A DNA stretch of 64,000 bases, taken from NCBI GenBank assembly GCA_001600635.1, contig BCKL01000009.1, positions 1-64,000 on the forward strand, in the 5' to 3' direction. This document shows positions 22,347 through 36,700 of this stretch, one piece after another (position 1 is the stretch's first letter; every line of letters starts with the position of its first letter). The notes beneath the pieces were generated by a model. The model searched no databases. It worked only from the letters and a program-made list of their open reading frames with translations, and had not been told where the DNA came from. The position numbers and the translations under genes were made by a program. This DNA is from Leucosporidium creatinivorum (lineage: Eukaryota; Basidiomycota; Microbotryomycetes; Leucosporidiales; Leucosporidiaceae).

Positions 22347-22696
22347 AACACCTTGCTGTAGCGGATAATCGACTTCTGAGCTTCAAAACGAAACTTGTCC
22401 CTTCCGTATTGAGAACCGAGCGCCGAGAGGAGAGCAAGTTTGGCGAAAGGAGCTTCGTGGCCTCCTCCAATCTCGCTGATGGGCTACAGGGCCGCGAGCG
22501 AGTTTGCGAGCCACTCTGCTACACTGCATCCCCCTCCTGCTCTCTCCCAACTCAGCTTGCCTCAGCCCTTCCCTTCCCCGCCTCGCTCGCTCGCCGCGCC
22601 GCTCTCCCTCCCGCCTGCCATTCGCTCACTCGTGTCAAGCTGTCTCTCCCCCGTTTCACCTCGCTCGCCCGTCGATTTACCACCAATACAGCCAGG
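22347..22696. other. Intergenic region, pirin/HIT gene
   Basis: 3' UTR of pirin and promoter of the HIT gene, with a long C/T-rich stretch at about 22530-22650 before the ATG. No gene seen. Confidence 0.5.
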
Positions 22697-23692
22697 ATGA
22701 CCACCTCATCGCACCACGTTGACCCCTCGTGCATCTTCTGCAAGATCATCAAAGGTGCGTTTCCGCTTGCTCGCTAGCTGCTCTTGAGAGGGGAAGGAAG
22801 GATGCTAATGAGAGGATGAGAGGGCAACAGGTGATATCCCTTCATTCAAGTTGATTGAGACGGATAAGACGTAAGCTCCTCGCCTCTGTAGCAAAGCACG
22901 GGCGTGGGGGCCAGTTCGCTGACGCTCCTCCCCACTCGCTGAGTCCAGCTTCGCCTTCTTCGACATTGGCCCCCTCTCCAAGGGTCACGCACTCGTAATC
23001 CCCAAGTGTAACGCTCTTCTCTGCCTCCCCCTTCTGCTTGGCCCCGCTGACGAAAGAGAACCGTTGGCGCTCAAACAGACCACGGCGCCAAGCTGCACGA
23101 CTTGCCCGACGAGCATTTGACCGAGTTGCTGCCTATCGTCAAGAAGATTGCAGTTGCTGTCGGCGCGGAAGATTACAATGTGCTGCAGGTGAGTCGCTGT
23201 TGCGCACCGTTCCGACGGCGAAGAGGAGGGAGAGCAAGTCTGACGTCTCTTGTGAGGTGACAGAACAACGGCCGAATCGCTCATCAGCAGGTTGATGTAC
23301 GTCTTTTGAACTCTTTCCCGGCCGTTGTTAACCGCCGAGCTGGCGTCGCGTCGCGTCGTTGGAGCGTCGTTCCGAGTCTTCGCCGAGCCAGCTGACCGCT
23401 CGCTCCTTGCTCTCTCGCCTCCTTTGACATCAACAGCACGTCCACTTCCACAGTAACGCTCCCTCCCTCCCTCTCTTCGTCCTCTCGTTCCACGCTGACC
23501 CCCACTTCTCCGCCTCCCCCGCTCCCTCCCTCCCTCGCTCAATCCTCCCTCCCTCCCTCCCTTCCGCCTCCCACAGTGATCCCCAAGCCCCGCGCCTCCG
23601 ACGACGAAGGGCTCGTCGTCGGTTGGCCTACCAAGCCGGCCGATATGGACGAGTTGAAGAAGTTTGTGGAGGAGATCAAGGGGAAGCTGTGA
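22697..23692 (+). CDS. HNT1: HINT/Hnt1-type histidine-triad hydrolase
   Basis: Adenosine 5'-monophosphoramidase of the HIT superfamily. Seven exons: 22697-22754, 22831-22870, 22949-23007, 23079-23188, 23264-23296, 23437-23452, 23577-23692; 143 residues, typical size. Motifs in order: CIFCKIIKGDIPSFK, FAFFDIGPLSKGHALVIPKYH, LQNNGRIAHQQVDHVHFH and MIPKPR, giving the catalytic triad HVHFH. The triad is encoded by a 16-nt micro-exon (23437-23452). The Met after the triad replaces the more common Ile/Val and arises at the splice junction. The gene converges on the heme lyase gene. Confidence 0.95.
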
Positions 23693-24047
23693 AGGGGGGT
23701 GGTTCGGCGCGCGAGAGGGAGTGGGACGCAGAGAAAGGGGATAGGGAGATGCCACGAAGGAGAACTTTGGGAAACAGGAAAACAACACAGAAAGTGTCTC
23801 TCTCAAGTGCTCAGCTCAGAGAGAGGGAGAAAGAGAGAGCAGCGAAGGAGAGACAGAAGCGAACGAGTTAACGAGCTAGCGCCCAAGCTCCGAGCTCCGA
23901 GCTTGACCCGACCCACACGCGACTGCTTCGCGCTTCTGCTTGCTGGGCTCCTGCTCGCTGATCTCCAAGTTCGCACCGCATGCCATGATAAAGTGAATGC
24001 ATCTCCCTCCCTCCCTCCCTCCCTTTCACCGCTCATCTCACTGCGCA
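23693..24047. other. Convergent gap with CCCT repeat
   Basis: 3' UTRs of the HIT and heme lyase genes, with a purine-rich stretch (about 23700-23870) and a CCCT repeat at 24003-24025. No gene. Confidence 0.55.
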
Positions 24048-25260
24048 CTACATAGCCGCCGGCCTGCCCCTCTCCCCTCCCTTCGCTCCTCCCCCTCCCC
24101 CACCCCAACTATCCCACCACCTCCCCGCCCTCATCCTCACGCCCTCCCACCCATCCAACGCCGGACGGACATCAATATAAAACGCGAGGTTGGGCATAAA
24201 GTTGTCTTCTCCTCCCTTGCCTACCACCCCAGGAGCGGCGCCGGAGGGGGAGGGGGAGGAGAGGGAAGGGTGGAGCATGCCCGCTCCGCGGCCGGTGTAG
24301 AAATCAATTACGTAGCGGATGCGGAGGGATTGGGGTGGTGGTGGTGTTTCGGGGGAGGATGAGGAGGAGGAAGGGGAGGAAGGGGAGGAAGGGAGCAAAG
24401 GTCGGTCGACAATCCAGTCGTGCCGGTCGAAGGGGGCGGTGTAGCTGTGTGTCCGTAGTGTTGGAGAGAGAGAGTTAGTGGGTGTACTCTGAAGAGCGGC
24501 GAGACGAGGGAGGAATAAGGAAGAGGGGAAGGGAAGGGAAGGGGGAGTATACGAGAGAAAGCCCCAAAGCTCGGCGCGCGCCGTAAACTCACCCAATCAA
24601 AGTCTTCCACCTAGCCCTCGGGCTCAATTCCTTGGGCTTGCCTACAAAGCTGACCAACTTAGTCCCGACGACTCTATCCGCACAGTTGCCCGCTCTTTCG
24701 AGCTCTTGCTCGGTGACCCTTCCTTCGGCTAGAGCAGCCTCCCTCTCCCATTGCATGACCTGCTCCCATACGCGTTCGTTGACGGCATTATGAATGGGTA
24801 CTACGATGGGCATGTCTTTGGGTGAGGGATGGCGATTCTTGCGTTGGAGGGCGGTGTAGAAGGACGAGGGGGAGGGGTAGACCCAGTTCTCTTGTTGAGT
24901 GGTTGCTGGGGTGGGAGTGGTTGATGAAGGAGTGGGAGCTGAACGAGCGGGAGCTGAACGAGCGGGACAGGCCGTCTCCTCGTCTGCTGGTGAAGGAGAA
25001 GGAGAAGGAGCGCCCTCCGATGGCGGTAACCACCTAGGGATGCTCGAAATTTCCCTATCGGTGCTCAACCTGTTGCCAACCGTTCTTCCTTCCCCTTCCC
25101 CTTCCCCTCCCTTGCCGTCTACAGGCATAGGATGTTCCCTCTCCTTCGCCGTAGGATTGGCTTCTGACCATTGTTTCCTCGTTTCGTGGTCGACGGGGCA
25201 GGCGGAAGGGGCGGGTCGAGTGGTTGGGTCCGCTAAAGGAGTGGAGGTGAAGGGCCACAT
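24048..25260 (-). CDS. CYC3: Holocytochrome c synthase (cytochrome c heme lyase)
   Basis: Mitochondrial intermembrane-space enzyme that attaches heme covalently to apocytochrome c. Two exons: 25260-24593 and 24444-24048; 354 residues. A heme-regulatory CPV motif lies at residues 21-23 (SACPVDH). Later motifs are NWVYPSPSSFYTAL, PIVVPIHNAVNERVW, ARWKTLIG, then across the intron YTAPFDRHDWIVDR with the conserved histidine, and RIRYVIDFYTG, PNLAFYIDVRPALD. The loop between the N-terminal CPV region and NWVYP is Ser/Pro/Glu-rich, and a poly-Ser insert follows RPLLPSS. Only one lyase of this type is seen, so whether it serves cytochrome c, c1 or both cannot be said. Confidence 0.94.
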
Positions 25261-25710
25261 AGGCTGTAGGCGATGGCGCTGAGGCGACGAGATGGAGCGA
25301 GTGAGGGAGGGAGGGAGAGAAAGCAAAAGTGCGGGTTGGTCGATGAGGTTCAGCAAAGGGTGCTGTAAGGTGTAGGACGGTTCAAAGATGAGGTGCTGCA
25401 GAAATCATTGATGAGCAGCTCTGCAGCCCTACAGGCTGACAGCAAAGCTCGGCGATTCACAGCGCTCGGCGAAGGGGAGTGCGAAGGGGAGTGCCAAGGG
25501 TCAGGTCGGGCTGTAGCTCATCAGACTGAGCGAGACGAGCTGGCTGAGCTCGAAAGATTGTAACTAGATATGTCAGAGCTGAACTATCGTGCTACATGAA
25601 ACAACCCCTGACCGCAGCCGAGTCGACATGGACGCGCCTGGCTCAGCTCTCTCTCTTCAGCTTCCCCTCTCGCGCTTCACCTCGTCTGGAGCTCAGTAGC
25701 AGGGACAGGG
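25261..25710. promoter_or_regulatory. Divergent promoter region, CYC3/Aurora kinase
   Basis: 450 bases between two divergent ATGs. CTACAGC lies a few bases before the CYC3 ATG. No ORF or repeat recognised. Confidence 0.5.
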
Positions 25711-28340
<2,630 letters not shown>

Positions 28341-28758
28341 TCTAGTCCCGCGCGACGCCTTGTCTTTGCGAGAGGGAAGGAGGGCCGGAGGAGGGCAGGG
28401 GAGAGAGAGAGAGAGCGCCGAGGTGGCTGCTATTCGAGAGAGAGAAGGAGGGCTTATGTTGTGCGTTTGCGGGAGGAGTGGATGGTGTAAGAGTAGACCC
28501 TTTTAATCGTTCAGCGTGCGTGTGTCAATGAGGAAGAGGCGAGGCAACGAGACAGCGCCGAGCAGCGGCCGCCGAGAAGTGCGACCCGAGCCTCTGGTAC
28601 AGCTGCAGCATCTCGAAAGGACAGCCAGGATCGAAGAATCTGCTCAATGGCAGCTCTTCTGCACCCGAATCACTCGCCTCGAGCTCGCCCAGCTCAAGTC
28701 ACCTCCGCTCCTTCGTCGGTTCGCATGTCTCCCTCCTGGGCTCATCTAGTCTCGACAG
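28341..28758. other. Intergenic region, Aurora/zinc-finger gene
   Basis: Tandem 3'-to-5' gap; GA-rich around 28370-28450. No gene found. Confidence 0.5.
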
Positions 28759-29781
28759 ATGGATCGCTTCAAGCGCTCTCGCAGCGTGTCCAGCTCCTCG
28801 GGATCATCAGAAGCATCGACCAGCACCGCTCCATCACCTCAAGCCAAGCTGTACCGCTCCAACTCGCCCGGCGCGTCGTGCGTTCTCTCTCTCCTTTCGC
28901 TCTTTGCCCTGCGCTCGCTCGCTGACTTGGGGGGGCTCTTGCGAGCTGTACGTATTACAGAGCAGACTCCTCCTGCACCTGTCACCTCCCCCCTACCTGC
29001 CAAGTCACACCCACCTCATTCTCCTCCCCCTCCCTCCTTGCAGCCCATCAAGCGACGTACCACTCCCTCATCTGCCGCGCAACATCCTACACTATCGATT
29101 TCGCTTCCAACAAGGCTCTCACGCGGGACAAGGGCAAGGAGAAGGAGTGTGGCAGAGTGTTTCCGGATCAGAGGACGTTGGAGTGCCATGAGAGGGAGTG
29201 TCATGATCCGTTGGCTAGGGCTAGGATGGAGAGAGGGGATAAGATTGTGAGTGGTACTCTGGCGCTGCTCAGGCTGATCTTCGGCGCTCTGGCGGAGATG
29301 AGGAAGATGCTCGGCGCTGACCCCGACTCTCTCGTCGCAGTTCGCCTGCCTCTCCCCACTCTGCACTCTCACCTTCTCCACACCCAAAACTCGCCGCCTC
29401 CACCTCATCGACAAGCATCAGTACCCCAAGACCTACTTTTTCTCGGTCGTGCTGTACGGCGTGGAGGACGTGCTGAATCGGCCGGGAGGGGGGATGCTGC
29501 GAGGCGAGTGGAAGGAGCGGGATGAGGCGAGGAGGAAGGAGGTGAAAGCTGAGAAGGATAGGAACGAGGAGAGGAGGAGCCTTGGGTTGAAGAAGGAGGC
29601 AGAGACGGTCGAGGGAGGCAGCGCCGAGCAGGAGCAGGAGCAGGAGAAGCAGGAGGAAGGCGATCTAATGGCTGCGTTGACTGAGGGGCTGAGGACTACG
29701 AGCATAGGGATGGTACCGAGGGCGGTGAGGCAGAAGCAGAAGGAGAAGGAGAAGGAGAAGGGCGATAGGATGGTCACTTAG
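28759..29781 (+). CDS. ZNF511-like C2H2 zinc-finger protein
   Basis: Three exons: 28759-28877, 28961-29246, 29341-29781; 281 residues. Three C2H2-type fingers: a degenerate first (CTCHLPPTCQ to HQATYH), CGRVFPDQRTLECHERECHD, and CLSPLCTLTFSTPKTRRLHLIDKH followed by the YPKTYFF segment that marks ZNF511 proteins (finger, then a conserved Tyr/Phe-Pro stretch). The C-terminal 120 residues form a charged Glu/Lys/Arg coiled-coil-like region with EQEQEQEK repeats. ZNF511 proteins are conserved but poorly characterised; a nuclear role is inferred. The region just after exon 1 contains the composite branch motif ctcggcgctgacc within the second intron (29310-29322). Confidence 0.83.
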
Positions 29782-30020
29782 CAGCTTAGGAATCGAAAGC
29801 TCGCTCCTCATCTATCGCCTCGACCGCTCGCGACCCGTGCAGCGAGTATGTGCGACGCTGGCTATTTACAGCAGACTAAGAACGATTGCGAAAGAGTAAC
29901 AAAGAACGTGGTGGGGACTAGCGAGTAGCGAACGAGCGATAGAGAGAGAGAGGCGAACGAGGGAACGAGAGCGAGCGAAGTGGAACGGGGGGGTATATAG
30001 GGGTAAGACAGCTTTCCTAG

Positions 30021-32988
30021 CTACATGATGGTGCCTGTGAGTCGTAAAGAGGTCAGCTTCAGAAAGCTGTGTGAGAGTGGAAGCGAGCAACTCACATCCT
30101 CGAGAGAACCACCAGCTACCGCGGAACTGCTCGATCCAGAAGACGATGAGGCGAAGGCGCTCGCGAGGGCTTCGGATCCTAGGGTAGAGGGAGAGAGAGG
30201 TCAGCGAGGGAAAGGACGGAAAGGAGGGATCAAACGTACTGCAGCAAGGCGGCCTTGACTTGATCATCGACGGGCATGACTTCGGCCATCCAGAAGGAGA
30301 AGTCGGCAGGAGCGTCGGGCATGGGACCGACTGTAGATGAGTAGAGAAGGTCAGCTACTGCGCGGGAGATAAGAGGTGAGAGAGACACTCACTGGTATTG
30401 TTGAGCCTCTGAATAACCCAAGGCGCCGAGCCCGACCTCAACGTTTGGACGAAATCGAGACAAGTCCTCATCAACTGCTCCGTGCTGAGCTCGAGCGGGC
30501 GCCCCTCGACTCCTCCTCCATGAGCAGTAAAGTTGGTCGCCAGCGCCCTCCTCTCCAACTCGTTCTCCTGCTCGGGGTCGATATCCTCGATCCTCTCGAT
30601 CCGGCCGACGGTGTACCCGTCGAGCGTTCCCCGCTCGAGCACCTTGAAGCGGTAGGTACCGACACACTCAATGATGCTCCTCCCATCCTCAATCATGTTG
30701 CAGCTCTGAATGTAGAGCATCGTGCCGTACTCGTTGACCTCGCCGGCGGTGCGCGAAGGGAGCACCATGCCGAAGCAGCGGTCGGTGTCGAGGGCGCGGC
30801 GAATCATGAGGCGGTAGCGAGGCTCAAAGATGTGGATGTAGGTCGGGAGGTTGGGCCACGCGAGGGTGCAGATGAAGAGCGGGGTGGTCACTCGGTCCTC
30901 GCCTTGGTGCTCGGCTTGGTAAGTAGCGAGTCGTTCGGCGGAAAGCGAGGGAAAGAGAGTGGTGATGAGGTTGCGGAGAGTCGAGTTGATCGGTTGGGAT
31001 TGGAAGTAGTTGAAGGAGGGGAAGTCGGCGCGGCAGAGGGGGCACTTGTCGCTGTGGTCGTAGGCGCGAGCGAGGCAGGATTGGCAGAAGGTGTGACCGC
31101 AGGGGGAGGTGACGGGGTCGTGGAGGAGTTGAACGCAGATCTGGCATTCGAGCTCGGAGAGGAGATCGGCGAGGAAGGTGGAAGAGTCGGGGTAATTGGG
31201 AGGGGAGAGGTCGAGTTGGAGGCGCTGAGCGGCGGTCGTCCGAGGATGGGAAGCAGGCCTCTTCGTCCGCTTGACAGAGGACCAGTCGCGAGTACGATGT
31301 GCCCGCTTCGAGTCGTCTCCAAGTCCTGCCGTGTCGTCCTCGCCTCCTCCGCTGCTCCCGCTGGTCGTCCTCTTGATCTCGTGAGTCGACGACGAGACTC
31401 CCTGCATGCGGTCCACATCCTCCTCGCCATCGGCATCGGTGAACTCGACGTCCTCCTGCACCTCGGCGAAGGCTCGCTCGACCTCCTGGTCGATGGCGGG
31501 GATGGTGCTCCTCAGTAGATCCATGACCTTGTGCACGCTAACGTCCACCTTGGGTTCGTACACCGGTCCGAAGCGCTCGCGACCCGACTTGCAGCCCGTA
31601 TGAGGACATTGAATCCTCGTCCGAAGCGTAGCCGCGCCGATGGTGAGAGGCCGCTGACGTTTCTCCTGCATCGGCGGGGGTGTGGCTTCCGAGGTGGAGT
31701 TGTTGGAGAGGGTACGATGGAGGAAAGTAGAGACGAGCGAGCCGGCGGAGGGAGCGCGAGTCATCGAAGTAGGAGGGTGGTGTGGCGTCGAGGGGTTGCG
31801 AGCGAATTGAGATTCGGTCGGCGAAACGCCGAGGGCGGAGGAGGAGGAGAGGTGAAGAGGTTTGCTGTAGTCGTTTGCGCGATGTATGACTGGCGAAGAG
31901 CATCCCATGCAGAGCGAATGGCCGCAGTTGAGCGTCGAAGGCTCGATGAAGAGGCGGTCGCAGGAGGGGCAGGTGACGAGAGGGATGAGGAGGGGGATGA
32001 GGTAGGAGAGTGGCGGGTCGGAGGTGGTGTGAGGATGAGCATACTCGTCGGGATCGGCGACGAGTCCCGAAGGGCGGTGGTGAATGGTGTGAGAGCGATG
32101 AGTGGTCGAGCCGAACGTCGAGAGACCTCGCTTCCCGACAGCCATGCCCATGGCATCGTCCTCGTCGTCGCTATCCGCTCCACCTGATCCCCCTTCTCCT
32201 CGCCTCCTCAGAGGAGCGCGTCGCTGCGTTCGGCTGCTGCCTGCCGAAGGTCCAATCGCTTCGTCCTCGGAGAGCCAGTGATGGTCGGGATCGAGCTGGC
32301 CAGCATCGGAGGGGCCAGGCGATGGCGCCGCTCGACGGCTAGGGCTGAAGGACGATGCTCGAGTACGGCGAGCGGCGGCGCTGGGCATCGAGGTCTGGCG
32401 GGAGAGGGAGGGGCGTCCGCCGAGCGAGGAGCTCATCGCGGCGAAGCGTTCGGAGTTGGATTGGATGGGGGGAGCAAGGGAAGGAGCGCGAGGTTGGAAG
32501 GGAGGTATGGGGTGGGTGGGAACCGAGATTACGACTCGGTGGCGGGCGGGAGTAGGGAGAGAGGGTTCCGATGGGCGAAGGACGCTGGGAGCCGTCGACG
32601 ATGGGGGACCAAGAGACGGTGGCAAAGGTTCCAAATGGCTCCTCGGCGCCGAGGTAGGTGCTGTTCGGTGTGTTGCTCCATCGTCTGCTGTCGTCGATGG
32701 AGGCCGCGGGTCCTCCCTTCGAGCGGAACTGCTGCCACTCGTAGTGCCCGAACCCGCCGCTCGTTCAAGCTCATCCTGCCTCCCCGTATCAGCCTGGTCG
32801 TCCAGAGAGAAGACCATCCTCCCTTTCCCTTTAACCCCCCTGCTTCCCTCCGGCTGCTGGCCTCCCTCGTAGTGTGCGATCGGCCGAGGCGGGGGAGTCC
32901 TCGTCGGTCGCAGGGAGCTGGGAGAAGCGGTCGAACCGGGCGATGGCTGTTGCCCAGTATCGACAAAGGCGCGGTGATGAGGTGGCAT
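30021..32988 (-). CDS. RING-LON domain E3 ubiquitin ligase (LONRF-like)
   Basis: Exons: 32988-30393, 30330-30240, 30178-30096, 30034-30021; 927 residues. The N-terminal 330 residues are disordered. A first RING-like segment lies at about 338-375 (CPSCDRLFIEP, NCGHSLC), then a full C3HC4 RING at about 614-655 (CQICVQLLHDP, SPCGHTFCQSC, CPLCRADFP). A LON substrate-binding domain follows from about 700 (TPLFICTLAWPNLPTYIHIFEPRYRLMIRR, no catalytic protease part). The two-RING plus LON order matches LONRF1-3, predicted ubiquitin ligases in protein quality control. The last exon is 14 nt (ends CTIM-stop). The ATG at 32988 is the first in frame; the frame is open further upstream but has no ATG, and a 5'-UTR intron (33161-33085) is likely. 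Confidence 0.88.
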
Positions 32989-33766
32989 CTTAGTAAGAGA
33001 CCTCTTTAGGCGAGTAGGGGAGCCTGTAGGCTGCTGGCCATCCAACGCGCGCTGGGAGACGACCTGTTGTTGCGGGGGATTCGACTTTGAGAGGCAAAAG
33101 GGACCGGATCAGATTGAGTTGCTACAGCAGACGACTGCGATCGAGTACAATAAGAGCTCACTGTACTAATCTAGCTGTAGGTGCTGTTACCGAGGCTCGA
33201 GTGGCGGTAAGGAGGGAGTTGAAAGGGCGTCGATGAAGTATGATGGTGGCCCAAGGGAGTGCAGATCGGTGGTCGGGCCTCGAGCTGTAAGGGGCTAGAA
33301 AGCGAGCTGTAGCTGAGTAGAGGTGTACTCGAGTCGAAGAGGCGATGGGAAGAGAAGCGCAAGACGTAGGGAGAGACCAAGAGGCGGCGGATCGGGAGAA
33401 GCTGAGGGGGAGGACGACGACGAGCGCATTTCGATGGACATCTTCCCTTCGGACCCAAGCATTTCGCAATCTTGTCGCTTTCGCAATCGTTACGTGTCCA
33501 GCCACAGCCACACCCGGCGATGCTTGCCTGCATTCCGACCCAGCCCAAGTCTCGCCCAACCCCGAGCACTCGCGCGCCGAGATTAGGACTCGGCGATTGA
33601 AGTCTGAACAAAAGGCTGTACTTGCAGTGATAGCTCGTAACCATCGAAAAAGAAAGCGAACTGGGCACTATTACTGATAACGAAACGAGGAGGAGCCTGC
33701 TCGAGAGAGAACCGAAGTCAGCCATCGCTCGAAGGGCTCCCTACGACATCGCCGACCGACTCACGC
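32989..33766. other. Gap between RING-LON gene and BBC1, with likely 5'-UTR intron
   Basis: Upstream region of the RING-LON gene and 3' UTR of BBC1, both on the minus strand. A predicted intron at 33161-33085 (donor gtgagc, acceptor caaag) would lie in the RING-LON leader. No separate gene supported. Confidence 0.45.
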
Positions 33767-36700
33767 TCAAACCGCGTCCCTGGACAGCACCCTCCACACG
33801 CTGACCCTCCCACTCTTGAGATCCTCGGTCCTGTGTCCTCCCTCCTCGACAGCGCCACTGCTGCCAACCTCGATCGTCTTGACCTTGCGCTTCTTGCCGT
33901 CCCAAGCGGCGACGATGGCGACGAAAGGACGCTCGGCGGATCCGACGCGGGTGGTCGAGAGATTGTGCTTGAACTTGGTATCGTGAAAGACGATGACTGT
34001 TGGTGTAGACGGTCAGAAAAAGAGTCGAGAGTGGCGGAGGAAGCGAAATCTCACCATCGCCGGCTCGGGGCTCGTCGACCTCGTTCAGCACGGAAGCCTT
34101 GCCCTTGCCACCGTTATCGATCTGAAGCACAATAGCTCCATAGCTCCACCCACGAGGTCCAAGCGGCTCGGTGGCTCGGCCGAGGCAAAAGTTGACGAGC
34201 GTTTCGCCACTCTGCTCCCTCGCGCCCTTGTCGGAAAGCTTGGAATGAGCGGCGGCGAAGATCTGTGCGCCGATAGTGCTGGAGAGCTGGGAGAGTTGAG
34301 CGTTGGAGAAGGAGGGTGGAGCGTGATGCGCTTGCGAGAGAGAGGTGGTTGCCTCCGAGTTGTCGCCGGCGTCGAACGAGATGGCGATGACCGTCTTGGA
34401 CAAGTCGGGGTAGATGACCTCGATCCTGGAGTAGAGTAGATCAGCTGCTGATCTTCTCTCTACACACGAGAAAGCTCACTCGTTGTCGAACCTCGTCTTG
34501 CCTCGCTTCGTCGCGCTCGACTCGCTCACATCGTAGAGAATGTCCCTCCTGCTCCTGATCGACGAAGGAGGTCCAAAGGGAGTCGCCCTCCACCACTGAC
34601 TACCTTGCTCAAGGTCGATATCGCGAGGGAGGAAGCCACTCGATCCTTCCGGCATCGCAGGGAGAGGGTGCGCCGAGGTCGAGTTGGAGCGTTGAGGCGA
34701 GAACTCGTCGCCAGAGTAGCCAGAGCTTGCTAGACCGAGGCCGCGAGTCGAGTCCAAGCTCGTCCTCGTCGGCTGACGGTCGAGCTCGCTCGTGCTGCCG
34801 TGCTTGCTCGACGACTTGAAGAGCGAGGTGCGGCGGGAAGGAGGGGAGGCGGGAGGGGAAGCGGTGGGAGGAAGAGGAGGGGAGTTGACGGCGGTAGGAA
34901 CGGGAGGAAGTCCGCCTTGAGGACGAGTCGGAGGAAGAGGAGCTTGCTCCTCGACATCCTCGTACTCTTCCTGCATCTCAGGCTCTTCGACAAACTGCTC
35001 GGCGACTTGAGGCTGAGGAGGGAGAGGGCGACCCGAGGGAAGCGAGGGAGGTGCAGATGAGTCGTCCTGACCATCTTCGGTAGCTTGAGGAGTAGGGACG
35101 GAGCGACGAGGAGGGAGCATCGAGGAAGGGCGGCCAGTAGGAAGAGGGGGAGGAGCGACTTCGGATTCGGGCTCGCCGACCTGCTCTTCGTCGGTGGGTT
35201 GCTCTGCTTCTGGCTGAGCGACATGATCCTCTTGCTGCTCGACCGGCTCTTCCTCTTGCTCAGGCTCGGGCTCAGCTGCGCGAACGGGAGCGACGATGCC
35301 AGGGAGAGCGAAGCCGCCGGTGGGGATTCCTGGGAGACGACGTGGGGGAGGAGCTGGTTCTTCGGCGTCCTCAGACGGCGCTGTAGAATGAGAGAAGGAG
35401 TCAGCTCTATCTCGACAACCTTGCGCCCAGCATGCAACTCACCAGGCTCCTCGACCGGTTCGGCGACGCTCTTCTTCTTGGTAGGAGGGCGCATTCCGCC
35501 GACGGGAGGGAACATGGGACCCATCCTCATGTTCATGCCACCGAGCTTGGCCATCCTCGCCGCCAACGCAGCGCGCCTTGCGACCTCGGGATCCTCCTCA
35601 TCACCATCGCTCTCTTCCTCACCGTCCATCTCGCCGCCGGCTGCTTGGCGAGGTGCAGCGCTGTCCTCGCTATCGTCGACGGTAGGAGGAGGAGGAGGGA
35701 CCGACTTGGGAGCGGCGGGAGGTGCGCTGGGAGGAGGAAGGCTGGGGTCCATCGGGCTATCGACGGCCTCGCTCTGAGGAGTATGAGCAGCAGCGAACTG
35801 CTCGTCTTCTCCCTCCTGCTGGTCCTCTTCCTCGGGTTGGCGAAGGGGAACGATGGGCATCGGCCTCGCAGGTGCAGCAGTCGGAGCGGCGAAGGACGCT
35901 GGAATGCCGGGAATGGCAGGTCGACTTGCCGTAGCGGGAGAGGTGGGAACGGGGTTGTCGTCCTCCTCCTCGCTCTCGGGCTCGGTCGAACGAGGGATCA
36001 CGATGGCCTCCTTGACGGGAGCAGCGACAGGCGAGGCGAAAGTGGCTGGGATGCCTGGGATCGCTGGGCGACTGGCGGTGGCGGGAGAAGTGGGAGGAGG
36101 CGAGGCTTCGTTGATGAGATCCTCGTCCAAGTCCGCCGTCTCGACGCTGAGGTCGGGCTTCGAAGCTGGCTCTTCGTCGCTGTAGTCGTCCACTTGCTCT
36201 TCGTCCGAGTCGTCGCGAGGAGGCTGGGCGGGAGGAGGAGGAGGGGGAAGGGAACGGCGAGTAGGCGGAGGAGGGGGAGCATCGCTGATGAACTCGGGCT
36301 CTCCTTGAGGCTCGGCTCGAGGTTGCTCGAAGGACTGGTCCACATTGCTATGCTGAGCGATGGGCGAGGATGATTGGGGAAGGGCGGGCGTGGCGAAATC
36401 GTCGTCTGAGTCGCCAGTAGGGAGAGCGGGCGCATCGAAATCGTCGCCTTCCTCCTCCTCTGAATCCTCCTGCGAGGCGAGTAGAGGGTTCGAGCTGAGG
36501 GTGACGGGCTCGGCGACCTCGCGCTCGATGCTATCCTCCTCGTCTTGAGCAGGCGTGGCATCCTTCTCCTCGACCGGCGATGGCTCGTTGATAGGCGTCG
36601 ACTCGTCGAGCGTCTCGGGCTCTGCAATCGGAGCTGCCACGGCCTCCTGCACGGGAGGAGCAGGCTCTACGACAGCATCCTTCTGCGAAGCCTCGACCGG

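Noticed and set aside
30376-31518. Long open frame on the plus strand opposite the RING-LON gene
   Set aside because: It is the antisense shadow of the conserved RING and LON exon in a GC-rich gene; no domain or splice logic of its own.
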